Part shown: piece by piece, positions 51,556 to 60,152 of the stretch
Layout: each line of letters opens with the position of its first letter
How positions within the stretch are numbered: position 1 is the first letter of the stretch
Source: Pseudomonadota bacterium
Lineage (GTDB): Bacteria; Pseudomonadota; Gammaproteobacteria; Burkholderiales; Gallionellaceae
Direction: 5' to 3'
Length of the DNA stretch: 64,000 bases
Assembly: GCA_021800795.1 (NCBI GenBank)
Contig: JAJYYO010000011.1
Coordinates: forward strand, 23,503 to 87,502
Notes under the pieces: generated by a model
The model's database searches: none
What the model saw: the letters and a program-made list of their open reading frames with translations, nothing else
What the model was told of the DNA's origin: nothing
Made by a program: the position numbers and the translations under genes

Positions 51556-53748
51556 ATGACAATGAGCGCGGAATTTTGTGCAGGTATTCAACATTTTGGT
51601 GCGGCCTGGGAGGATTTCTCCAGGCATGCAGGTTCAGCCGCGATCAGGGAAGGGCAGTCCGCGATCAGCGATGCGGCTTCACCGGATGCGGTGTATCAGA
51701 CGCTGTTGATGGCCGATGCGCTGCGCTACCTGACGCTGCAAACCTGCGGTTCAAAAGGCTCCGGCCATCCGGGCGGTTTCGCCAGCAGCGCCGAAGCCTA
51801 CGCCTCGCTGGTGATGCTGGGCCATACCAATATCGTGACCGAGGTGGGTCACCATGCACCCGGTTTTTACAGCGCGATGTTTCTGGACACTTCGCTGGAA
51901 GAGATGGGCATCAAAACGGTAACCGATCTGATGGCGCGTTTCCGCGAAAAACATGGCCTGCTCGGTCATCTGTCCGGCGCCATTCCGGGCTTGCTGGCGC
52001 CCGCAGGCCCGCTGGGGCAGGGGCAGCACTTCGCGATGGCCGGCGCGATGCTGCATCCGGGCAAGTTGTTCCCGGTCACCATCGGCGACGGCGGCATGGG
52101 AGAGCCGTATGTGCTCAATTCCATGATGCATTTCAATACCGCCTATCCCGGGGTGACCAATTTCCTGCCGACGCTGATCTGGAACGGCTACAGCCAGGAA
52201 CATCACTCGATGGTGTCGCGTTTTTCCAACGAAAAAATGATCGCTTACTGGAAGGGGCATGGCTTCAAGGAAGTGGTATTGGTCAACGCCAAAGACTTTG
52301 ACGATACGAACCAGGTCAGTGAGTATGCGGACAGCTCGTATTTTTCGCACAAGCAGCGCCTGGCGTTTGCCGCCGCCGTGCTGGCGGGGATGGATCGCGC
52401 CGCCAAATCCGCCCTTGGCGGCACACTGACTGCGTTTATCATCAAGCAGATGAAGGGCGCCGGCGTGCATACGGTGGGCGCCAAGTCGCACAATCTGTAT
52501 CCTGCCGATACGCTGGACAAGGCTCATATGATAGAGGGCCTCAAGCGCCGTGCGCTGAACCTGGAAGCGTGGGCAATCGTGCGCGAGAATTTTGTGCGCG
52601 CCGGCGGTGGCCCTGCCGCGAAGACGGCGGTGACCGAGCAGGTGCTGGAACTGGCAAGCCTGGGAAAAATGCCGCTGCACGACTTTGCCAAGACCGAGAA
52701 GCCGGTACCGGCCACCGCGATGGGCGCGCTGGTCGCCTACGTGGGCACGCAGGATGCGCGTTTCGTGGTGACCAATGCCGACGGCAACGAGGCATCGGCG
52801 ATGAAAAACATCAACGATGCGCTGAAGATACGTCATCCGACCGTCGATCCTCTGTACAACCAGGAGCCGGAAGGGCAGGTGTACGAACCGCTCAATGAAG
52901 ACGCCTGCGCTGGGCTGGCTGCCGCGCTGTCTCTGTTCGGTTCGCGCGCGCTTTGGCTGTCCTATGAGAGTTTTGCGATCAACGGCTGGCCCATCGTGCA
53001 GACGGTCGCGCAGGCGATGGCCGAGTTGCGCCGCAAAACGCCTTCGGTAGTAACCATGTTCACGGCAGGCGCGCTGGAGCAGGGGCGCAACGGCTGGACG
53101 CATCAGCGCCCGGAAATCGAGAACTACTTTGCCGCGCAGATGCGCAACGGCAACACCTATCCGTTGTTTCCCTGCGATGCGAATGCGATTCAGGTGGCCT
53201 ATGACTACGCGACCAACAGCTTTAACAAGTGCATGGTGATCATCGCCTCCAAGAGTCCGTTGCCGGTTTACATGAGCATCAATGAGGCCGAGCATGCGAT
53301 GGAGGCGGGCGCCGCCAGTATTTATGAGAGCAAAAGCGGGGGCAAGACCGTGGTGTTCGCGGTCACCGGCGACATGGTGTTTTTGCCGGTGTTCGAGGCG
53401 AAGGACAAGCTGGAAGCGGAGGGTTACAGGGTGCGCGTGGTTGCCATCGTGAATCCGCGTCGTCTGTATCGCCAGACGGACATCGCGTGGGACACCGTCT
53501 CGGAACCGGATAACAGCTTCATGGACGAAGATCATTTCAATGCACTGTTCGATGGCGATGTGTTGCTCGCCGTGAGCGGCGGCCCCAGCGCCGTACTCGA
53601 ACCGGTATTGCTGCGCACGCGTGCGACAAGGCGCGACACCTTTGCCTGGAAGCGCGGCGAGACCACCGCAAGCCCGGGCGAAATCATGGCTTTCAACGGA
53701 CTGACCGGGGATGCGATGGCGATGCGTGCTAAAGATTTGGCAGGCTGA
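51556..53748 (+). CDS. Transketolase/phosphoketolase-like TPP enzyme
   Basis: A 730-residue thiamine-diphosphate enzyme of unassigned activity. The N-terminal half is transketolase-like (GSKGSGHPGGFASSAEAYASL, LLAPAGPLGQGQHFAMAGAM), with the cofactor motif starting GDGG (Gly177-Asp178-Gly179) and ending in IWNGYSQ. The C-terminal half follows the phosphoketolase pattern: LWLSYESFAINGWPIVQTVAQAMAELRRKTP, VTMFTAGALEQGRNGWTHQRPEIENYF, YPLFPCDANAIQ and IIASKSPLPVY. Phosphoketolases usually read GDGEAE and YEAF. AAGGAG precedes ATG 51556. First gene of the catabolic cluster; a kinase gene starts 4 bases after its end. Cleavage or epimerisation of a ketose or keto-acid phosphate is likely. Confidence 0.82.
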   Translation: MTMSAEFCAGIQHFGAAWEDFSRHAGSAAIREGQSAISDAASPDAVYQTLLMADALRYLTLQTCGSKGSGHPGGFASSAEAYASLVMLGHTNIVTEVGHHAPGFYSAMFLDTSLEEMGIKTVTDLMARFREKHGLLGHLSGAIPGLLAPAGPLGQGQHFAMAGAMLHPGKLFPVTIGDGGMGEPYVLNSMMHFNTAYPGVTNFLPTLIWNGYSQEHHSMVSRFSNEKMIAYWKGHGFKEVVLVNAKDFDDTNQVSEYADSSYFSHKQRLAFAAAVLAGMDRAAKSALGGTLTAFIIKQMKGAGVHTVGAKSHNLYPADTLDKAHMIEGLKRRALNLEAWAIVRENFVRAGGGPAAKTAVTEQVLELASLGKMPLHDFAKTEKPVPATAMGALVAYVGTQDARFVVTNADGNEASAMKNINDALKIRHPTVDPLYNQEPEGQVYEPLNEDACAGLAAALSLFGSRALWLSYESFAINGWPIVQTVAQAMAELRRKTPSVVTMFTAGALEQGRNGWTHQRPEIENYFAAQMRNGNTYPLFPCDANAIQVAYDYATNSFNKCMVIIASKSPLPVYMSINEAEHAMEAGAASIYESKSGGKTVVFAVTGDMVFLPVFEAKDKLEAEGYRVRVVAIVNPRRLYRQTDIAWDTVSEPDNSFMDEDHFNALFDGDVLLAVSGGPSAVLEPVLLRTRATRRDTFAWKRGETTASPGEIMAFNGLTGDAMAMRAKDLAG

Positions 53749-53752
53749 TTTC

Positions 53753-55081
53753 ATGACAGATACCAAGATCATCGTATTGGATGACGACCCCACCGGTTCG
53801 CAGACGGTACACAGTTGTCTGTTGCTCACGCGCTGGGATGCGGCAACCTTGCAGGAAGCGATACAGGACGATGCGCCGCTGTTCTTCGTGTTGACCAATA
53901 CACGCGGCATGGCGGCAGGGCCTGCGGCAGACATCACCCGCGAGGTGTGCCGGAACCTCAAGCTGGCGCTGGCCGAAATCAGGCTGGGCGGGCGCGATAT
54001 CAATCCCATCCTGGTCAGCCGTTCGGACTCGACGCTGCGCGGACATTACCCTGTCGAGACCGATGTCATCGCAGAAGAGCTGGGGCCGTTCGATGCGCAC
54101 TTTCTGGTGCCTGCATTTTTCGAGGGCGGGCGCACCACAAGGGACAGCGTGCATTATCTGCGGGTGAACGGCCAGGACACGCCGGTGCATGAGACAGAGT
54201 TTGCAAGGGACTCGGTGTTCGGCTATCGGTACAGCTATTTACCCGATTATGTTGAGGAAAAAACGGCCGGCCGAATCGGGGCTGAGCAGGTCGAACGCTT
54301 TTTGCTCGCCGATGTGCAGGGCGATTGCCTGCCTCGGTTGATGGGGCTGCACGGCAATGTGTGTGCGGTGGTGGATGCGGCAACGCAAAGCGATTTGAAC
54401 CATTTTGCCCGCCAGTTGCGTGAGGCGGCAGCGCAAGGCAAGCGTTTTCTGTTTCGCAGTGCGGCAAGTCTGCTCACCGCGCTGGCATCTCTGCCGGATC
54501 AGCCGGTCGCTGCAAAGGATATGGCGCGCTATGTGCGTGGCGGCATGCCGGGTGCGGTCATCGTGGGTTCCCATGTCAAAAAGACCACCTTGCAACTCGA
54601 ACAGTTGCTCAAAATGCCGGGTGTCACGGCCATCGAAGTGGATGTCGAGCGCCTGATTGAAGCGCGCGATGCACTGTTGGCAGCGGTTATCCTGAAGTGC
54701 CAACTGAGCCATGCCGCAGGTGATACGCCTGTGATTTTCACCAGTCGTCTGGAAAAGGCGTTTTCCGATCAGGCGACGCGTCTGGCCTTTGGCGAGATGG
54801 TTTCCGCTTTTCTGATGGATGTGGTGCGTAATCTACCTGCAACTTTGGGTTTTCTGATCAGCAAGGGCGGCATTACCTCGAACGATGTGCTGAGCAGAGG
54901 GCTGGCATTGCGCACCTCGCGCGTGCTCGGACAGATATTGCCGGGTTGTTCTGTGGTACGCTGTCCGGCTGATCATGCGCGCTATCCGAATCTGCCCGTG
55001 GTGATCTTTCCGGGCAACGTAGGTGACGACCATGCTTTGGCCGCTGTCTATTCCAGACTGTCCGGTGTCGAACCTGAGTGA
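53753..55081 (+). CDS. Four-carbon acid sugar kinase family protein (DUF1537)
   Basis: The 442-residue protein has the DUF1537 N-domain (IIVLDDDPTGSQTVHSCLLL, VSRSDSTLRGHYPVETDVI, LVPAFFEGGRTTRDSVHYL) and nucleotide-binding C-domain (GFLISKGGITSNDVLSRGLAL, VVIFPGNVGDDHALAAVYSRL). Characterised members phosphorylate D-/L-threonate, D-erythronate or 3-/2-oxo-tetronates at O4. It starts 4 bases after the TPP-enzyme gene. The usual partners for tetronate breakdown (PdxA2, OtnC, OtnI) are missing here, so its product is probably handed to the TPP enzyme. Confidence 0.88.
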   Translation: MTDTKIIVLDDDPTGSQTVHSCLLLTRWDAATLQEAIQDDAPLFFVLTNTRGMAAGPAADITREVCRNLKLALAEIRLGGRDINPILVSRSDSTLRGHYPVETDVIAEELGPFDAHFLVPAFFEGGRTTRDSVHYLRVNGQDTPVHETEFARDSVFGYRYSYLPDYVEEKTAGRIGAEQVERFLLADVQGDCLPRLMGLHGNVCAVVDAATQSDLNHFARQLREAAAQGKRFLFRSAASLLTALASLPDQPVAAKDMARYVRGGMPGAVIVGSHVKKTTLQLEQLLKMPGVTAIEVDVERLIEARDALLAAVILKCQLSHAAGDTPVIFTSRLEKAFSDQATRLAFGEMVSAFLMDVVRNLPATLGFLISKGGITSNDVLSRGLALRTSRVLGQILPGCSVVRCPADHARYPNLPVVIFPGNVGDDHALAAVYSRLSGVEPE

Positions 55082-55190
55082 TGACGAGTTCAGTATGAGA
55101 TAAACTGTCGGGTGTCGTCGGCAGCCGAAGGTGGCTGTCGTGTAGGTGTGTTGATGTGGGTTGTCGTTTTATTTAACCAGGGAGATAAAT

Positions 55191-56399
55191 ATGAACATAA
55201 AAACTATCGTTGCCGCTTTAGCGCTTGCAGCATCCTGTTCCGCCTTCGCCGCGGATGCCATCAAGATCGGGGTATCCGGCCCCTATACCGGCGGCTCCAG
55301 CCCGATGGGCGTTTCCATGCGCGATGGTGTGCGGCTGGCGGCTGCCGAGATCAACGCCAAGGGCGGTGTACTGGGACGCAAGATCGAGCTGATTGAGCGC
55401 GATGACGAAGCCAAAAACGAGCGGGGTGTGCAGGTATCCCAGGAGTTGATCAACAAGGAAAGAGTTGTCGCCACGTTAGGTTACATCAATACCGGCGTTT
55501 CGCTCGCTTCGCAGCGTTTTTATCAGGAAGCCAAAATCCCGGTGATCAACAACGTGGCGACGGGCACGGCGGTGACACATCAATTTTTGCCGCCGCAATA
55601 TGCCGACAACTACGTATTCCGCACCTCCGCCAGTGACACTATCCAGTCCGCGATGATCGTCCGCGAAGCCGTCGATGGGCGAAAATTCACCAAGCTTGCC
55701 ATTCTGGCGGACTCAACCAATTATGGTCAGCTGGGTCGCGAGGATCTGGAAAAGGCGCTGGCAGCCAGAAACATGAAGCCGGTTGCAGTGGAAAAGTTCA
55801 ATATCAAGGACGTGGACATGACTGCGCAGTTGTTGAAAGCCAAGGAAGCCGGCGCACAAGCCATTCTGACTTATGGCATCGGGCCGGAGCTGGCGCAGAT
55901 CGCGAACGGAATGGAGAAGCTGGGCTGGAAGGTGCCGATGATAGGCAGCTGGACGCTGTCCATGGGTAATTTCATCGACAACGCGGGCAAGAATGGCGAG
56001 GGTGCGCGCATGCCGCAAACCTTCATTCAGGAACCCAATACACCCAAGCGCAAGGCCTTCATCGAAGCCTATCAGAAAGCGTACAAGGTCGATCGCATTC
56101 CTTCGCCTGTTTCCGCCGCACAGGGTTATGACTCCATGTACATCCTTGCCGCAGCGATCAAACAGGCCGGCGGTACCGATGGCGTGAAGATCCGCGAAGC
56201 GCTGGAAAATCTGAATACCAGGGTTGACGGCGTGATTACCACTTATGACCATCCCTACACTCATGACGATCATGAAGCGATCACCATGAATATGGTGGTG
56301 ATGGGCGAAGTCAAGGGTGGGCATGTGGTCTATGCCTATGATGCCGACAAGGGTGAAGCGGTACGCGAGAAAGTCAAAGCCAAGGTCAAAACCAAGTAA
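55191..56399 (+). CDS. Branched-chain-type ABC transporter substrate-binding protein
   Basis: The 402-residue periplasmic protein has a signal peptide (MNIKTIVAALALAASCSAFAA) and the Peripla_BP_6 fold: IKIGVSGPYTGGSSPMGVSMRDGVRLAAAEINAKGGVLGRKIELIERDDEAKNERGVQVSQELINKE. LivK-type proteins bind amino acids, amides, short diols or carboxylates; the ligand here is unknown but presumably feeds the neighbouring enzymes. AGGGAG precedes ATG 55191. Permease genes follow. Confidence 0.93.
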   Translation: MNIKTIVAALALAASCSAFAADAIKIGVSGPYTGGSSPMGVSMRDGVRLAAAEINAKGGVLGRKIELIERDDEAKNERGVQVSQELINKERVVATLGYINTGVSLASQRFYQEAKIPVINNVATGTAVTHQFLPPQYADNYVFRTSASDTIQSAMIVREAVDGRKFTKLAILADSTNYGQLGREDLEKALAARNMKPVAVEKFNIKDVDMTAQLLKAKEAGAQAILTYGIGPELAQIANGMEKLGWKVPMIGSWTLSMGNFIDNAGKNGEGARMPQTFIQEPNTPKRKAFIEAYQKAYKVDRIPSPVSAAQGYDSMYILAAAIKQAGGTDGVKIREALENLNTRVDGVITTYDHPYTHDDHEAITMNMVVMGEVKGGHVVYAYDADKGEAVREKVKAKVKTK

Positions 56400-56468
56400 T
56401 TCGTTGTTGTATTCGTAAATATCGTCTGGGCCGGGTTGCCCCGGCCCAGGCAGCACTGGAGCTTTTTT

Positions 56469-57341
56469 ATGCAAATCCTCGCGCAACTTGTAGTCAGCGG
56501 TATTGCACTCGGGATGATTTATGCGTTGATCGCCTTTGGCTATCAACTGACTTTTGCCACATCCGGCACGCTGAATTTTGGTCAGGGCGAAGCATTGATG
56601 CTGGGCGCGCTGGTCGGACTTACCCTGGTGGGGCACATGAACTACTGGCTGATGCTCCCTCTGGTGCTGGCGTTTGGCGCATTGCAGGGGATGTTTGTGG
56701 AACGTGTGGGCGTGCTGCCTGCATTAAAAACAAAATCCGAATTCGGCTGGATCATGACGACCATTTCACTGGCTATCATTTTCAAGAATGTCGCCGAAAA
56801 TATCTGGGGTCATGACGATATTCCTTTTCCTTCTCCGCTGCCCACTGCGCCGCTGCTGTTTTTCGGCATCCGCGTGTTGCCGATGGAAATACTGGTGGTG
56901 GTAGGCGCGCTGGCGATCATGCTGGCCGTTGAAATGTTCAACCGCAAATCCATCTACGGCAAAGCGGTCGTGGCGACATCCAATGACCGGGACGCCGCGG
57001 GTCTGATGGGTATCAATACCGGCATGGTGATCACCTTTTCCTATGCCTTGAGTTCCATGACCGCCGCTTTTGCGGGCGTGCTGATCGCGCCCTTGACGCT
57101 CACCGGTTCGACGATGGGCGTGGTGCTGGGTCTCAAGGCGTTTTCAGTTGCCATTATCGGCGGCCTTAACAGCGGCATGGGGGTGATCGTCGGCGGGCTA
57201 ATACTGGGTATCGTGGAGACCACCACCGGATATTACATTTCAACGGGCTACAAGGACGTGCCGGGACTGCTGATACTGTTGCTGGTGCTGGCGATCAAGC
57301 CGGCCGGTTTGTTCGGTAAATCCGTCATCAAAAAGGTCTAG
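56469..57341 (+). CDS. Branched-chain-type ABC transporter permease (LivH-like)
   Basis: The 290-residue permease of about eight helices begins MQILAQLVVSGIALGMIYALIAFGYQLTFATSGTLNFGQGEALMLGAL, the LivH signature, and has AVVATSNDRDAAGLMGINTGMVITFSYALSS and the coupling-loop-like region near the end. GGAG lies before ATG 56469. Only 2 bases separate its stop from the GTG of the LivM-LivG fusion. Confidence 0.93.
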   Translation: MQILAQLVVSGIALGMIYALIAFGYQLTFATSGTLNFGQGEALMLGALVGLTLVGHMNYWLMLPLVLAFGALQGMFVERVGVLPALKTKSEFGWIMTTISLAIIFKNVAENIWGHDDIPFPSPLPTAPLLFFGIRVLPMEILVVVGALAIMLAVEMFNRKSIYGKAVVATSNDRDAAGLMGINTGMVITFSYALSSMTAAFAGVLIAPLTLTGSTMGVVLGLKAFSVAIIGGLNSGMGVIVGGLILGIVETTTGYYISTGYKDVPGLLILLLVLAIKPAGLFGKSVIKKV

Positions 57342-57343
57342 CA

Positions 57344-59287
57344 GTGATAAAAAATTCTTTCACCGTTCTTGCCATTGCGGCAGCGGCATTGCTGCCCACA
57401 TTCTGGCCCAATCCTTATTACATCCATCTGATGGTGGTCATCGGCATCTACGCGATCCTGCTGCTGGGTCTCGATATCGTGGTGGGTTATGTAGGCGAAG
57501 TCTCGTTAGGCCATGCCGCGCTGTTCGGCATCGGCTCCTATACCGCAGGCGTGTTGCATTTCCAGCTGGCTGTACCCTTCCTGCTGGCGGTGCCCGCGAG
57601 CATCCTGGTCACCGGCCTGTTCGGTGCACTGCTCGCACTGCCCGCATTGCGGGTGAATGGCCCTTATCTTGCGATGGTGACGCTGGCATTCGGCACCATC
57701 ATTCAGATTCTGATCAACGAGATGGATTTTCTCACCAACGGGCCGCTCGGCATCTCCGTGCGCAAGCCGATCTGGCTGGGTCATCAGGTGACCGGCGCCG
57801 ATTACTATTACATCGTGCTGACAGCGTTGGTGCTGACACTTTTTGTCGTGCAGCGCATCCTGAAATCCCATCTGGGGCGCGCTTTTGAAGCGCTGCACGA
57901 CAGCCCCATCGCATCCGACTGCATGGGGGTGAGCGTATATGGTTACAAGGTTTACGCTTTCGTGCTGAGTGCGGCCATCGCAGGTCTTGCGGGTGGTTTG
58001 TATACCTATTCGGAGGAATACATCTCACCCAATACCTATAATTTTGAATTGACGATCCTGTTCCTGCTGGCGGTCATCATGGGCGGGCGCAAGACGCGAA
58101 CCGGCCCGATCCTGGGCGCGATCATCGTGGTGATGTTGCCTAACGTGCTCTCCGACATAGAGCTGTTTCGCAGGATTTCGACAGGCATTGCGCTCATCAC
58201 GGTCGTGTATTCGGCTTACGCGGCAGCCACAAGGGTACGCACAATAAAACAGCTTGCGCTGCCTCTGGTAGCCACCATTTCGCTGGCGGCGTCAGGTTAC
58301 ATCATGAGTGACATATCCGCGCAACGCCTGACGATATTCGGTGCAATGATTCTGTTCGTGGTGTATTACCTGCCCAACGGCATCATGGGTTTTTTGCGCA
58401 GCATTCTGATTAAACTGAAACCGCAGTGGATACATCGTCATATCGCAATACAGGAGCATGGCGACATGCAACATGTCTGGTCGGTGCCGGATCATCCTGC
58501 AACGGCCGGCGGACATCTGCTGGAGGCGCGTCATATCGTGATGCAATTCGGCGGTCTGAAAGCATTGAGCGAGGTGAATCTGCAAATCGTCAAAGGTTCC
58601 GTACACGGGCTGATCGGCCCGAACGGCTCCGGCAAGAGCACCACCATGAATGTGCTGACCGGCATCTACAAACCGACTTCGGGCGAAATCGAGTTCAACG
58701 GCAAACTCATTACGGGGGCTACGCCTTCATCCATCGCAGGGGAGGGCATCGCGCGCACCTTCCAGAACGTGCAGTTGTTCGGCGAGATGACCGCGATCGA
58801 GAATGTGCTGGTCGGTTTGCATCATACCTATCGTCACAGCTTGCTCGACGTGGTGTTCCAGACGCCGCGCTGCCGCAGGGAAAAACATGCCGCCGAGGTA
58901 CGAGCCGCCAGCCTGTTGCAGTTTGTGGGTCTTGCCGATCTTGCCAACGAGGAAGCGCGCAATCTGCCCTATGGCAAGCAGCGGCTGCTGGAAATCGCCC
59001 GCGCCCTGGCGTTGAATCCCAGCCTGTTGCTGCTGGATGAGCCGGCCGCGGGGCTGACCGCGCCGGACATCAAGGAACTGATTGCGATGATCGCCAAAAT
59101 CAAGAGCCACGGCATCACCGTGATACTCATCGAGCATCACATGGATGTGGTGATGAGCATCTGCGATACCGTCACGGTGCTGGATTTCGGCCAGAAGATC
59201 GCGGAAGGCACGCCGGCGAATGTTCAATCCGATGAGAAGGTCATCGAAGCCTATCTTGGCGGCAGCGCCAACGTGCATGGCAAGTAG
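57344..59287 (+). CDS. Fused ABC permease (LivM) and ATPase (LivG)
   Basis: A single 647-residue chain. Residues 1-350 are a LivM permease (YVGEVSLGHAALFGIGSYTAGVL, LRVNGPYLAMVTLAFG, ILGAIIVVMLPNVLSD). A linker of about 40 residues follows, then a LivG ATPase with Walker A GPNGSGKST (residues 425-433), the LivG-type signature NLPYGKQRLLEIARAL and Walker B LLLLDEPAAGL. LivM and LivG are usually separate; the fusion fixes the ATPase to one permease. It starts with GTG 57344. The second ATPase, LivF, is a separate gene 121 bases downstream, after repeat family B. Confidence 0.94.
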   Translation: MIKNSFTVLAIAAAALLPTFWPNPYYIHLMVVIGIYAILLLGLDIVVGYVGEVSLGHAALFGIGSYTAGVLHFQLAVPFLLAVPASILVTGLFGALLALPALRVNGPYLAMVTLAFGTIIQILINEMDFLTNGPLGISVRKPIWLGHQVTGADYYYIVLTALVLTLFVVQRILKSHLGRAFEALHDSPIASDCMGVSVYGYKVYAFVLSAAIAGLAGGLYTYSEEYISPNTYNFELTILFLLAVIMGGRKTRTGPILGAIIVVMLPNVLSDIELFRRISTGIALITVVYSAYAAATRVRTIKQLALPLVATISLAASGYIMSDISAQRLTIFGAMILFVVYYLPNGIMGFLRSILIKLKPQWIHRHIAIQEHGDMQHVWSVPDHPATAGGHLLEARHIVMQFGGLKALSEVNLQIVKGSVHGLIGPNGSGKSTTMNVLTGIYKPTSGEIEFNGKLITGATPSSIAGEGIARTFQNVQLFGEMTAIENVLVGLHHTYRHSLLDVVFQTPRCRREKHAAEVRAASLLQFVGLADLANEEARNLPYGKQRLLEIARALALNPSLLLLDEPAAGLTAPDIKELIAMIAKIKSHGITVILIEHHMDVVMSICDTVTVLDFGQKIAEGTPANVQSDEKVIEAYLGGSANVHGK

Positions 59288-59310
59288 TCACACAAAATAA
59301 GGAAACTTTG

Positions 59311-59395
59311 CCATACCCGTTTCCCTCACCCAAACCCTCTCCCAGAGGGAGAGGGGACGAACGAAACGCTACGCGATTTTCAGGTTAACGCAGCA
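59311..59395. repeat. Repeat family B copy 3 (inverted)
   Basis: CCATACCCGTTTCCCTCACC and CTCTCCCAGAGGGAGAGG GG match the complement of the copies at 24901 and 43369. It occupies the gap between the LivM-LivG gene and livF, inside the transporter operon. Confidence 0.8.
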
Positions 59396-59408
59396 TGAGG
59401 AGTTAGCG

Positions 59409-60131
59409 ATGTTACAGGTTCAAAATTTGCATGCCGCTTACGGCAAGGTGGAAGTGCTGCACGATATATCGCTCTCGGTGCCGAGAGGTAAAGTCGTCAC
59501 GCTGATCGGTTCCAACGGCGCGGGAAAAACCACAACCATGCGCGCGATTTCAGGCATGCTCAAACCGTCGAGCGGGAGCATCAGTCTGAACGGCAAGGCG
59601 ATTGCCGGTCAGACCTCATACAAGATTGCCCGAGCCGGACTTGCGCATTCGCCGGAAGGACGGCGGGTGTTCGCCACCCTGTCGGTGACAGATAATTTGC
59701 TGCTGGGCGCCTTTCCGCGCCTGACCTTCGGGCGCGAAAGGGGCGATGTGCCGAAGGATATGGCGCGCGTCTTCGAGCTGTTTCCGCGCCTCAAGGAGCG
59801 TGCGACTCAGCAGGCAGGCACGCTGTCCGGCGGCGAGCAACAGATGCTGGCGATGGGCCGTGCGTTGATGCTGAGTCCCGATGTATTGCTGCTGGACGAA
59901 CCCTCGATGGGACTTGCGCCGCTGCTGGTGAAGGAAGTATTTCGCATTGTCAGCGAACTGAAATCGCGCGGTATCACCATGTTGCTGGTCGAGCAGTTTG
60001 CCGCTGCCGCGCTGGACGTCGCCGACTATGGTTACGTGCTGGAGAACGGCCGCATCTCGGTGCATGGTCCTGCCGAACAACTGAAGAACGATCCTGCGGT
60101 GAAGGCGGCTTATCTGGGCGCTGCACATTAA
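59409..60131 (+). CDS. livF: Branched-chain-type ABC transporter ATPase (LivF-like)
   Basis: The 240-residue ATPase has MLQVQNLHAAYGKVEVLHDISLSV, Walker A GSNGAGKTT, the signature LSGGEQQMLAMGRAL and Walker B LLLLDEPSMGLAPLLV. LivF starts with a YG(K)VEVLHD motif, seen here. AGGAG precedes ATG 59409. It supplies the second nucleotide-binding domain for the importer whose other domain is fused to LivM. Confidence 0.94.
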   Translation: MLQVQNLHAAYGKVEVLHDISLSVPRGKVVTLIGSNGAGKTTTMRAISGMLKPSSGSISLNGKAIAGQTSYKIARAGLAHSPEGRRVFATLSVTDNLLLGAFPRLTFGRERGDVPKDMARVFELFPRLKERATQQAGTLSGGEQQMLAMGRALMLSPDVLLLDEPSMGLAPLLVKEVFRIVSELKSRGITMLLVEQFAAAALDVADYGYVLENGRISVHGPAEQLKNDPAVKAAYLGAAH

Positions 60132-60152
60132 CGTGAATATCAGGAGCCCGAA

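Noticed and set aside
51751..54009. A 752-codon open frame antisense to the TPP-enzyme and kinase genes
   Set aside because: It mirrors the coding strand of two recognisable enzymes in GC-rich DNA and its product shows no family pattern; it is a shadow frame.
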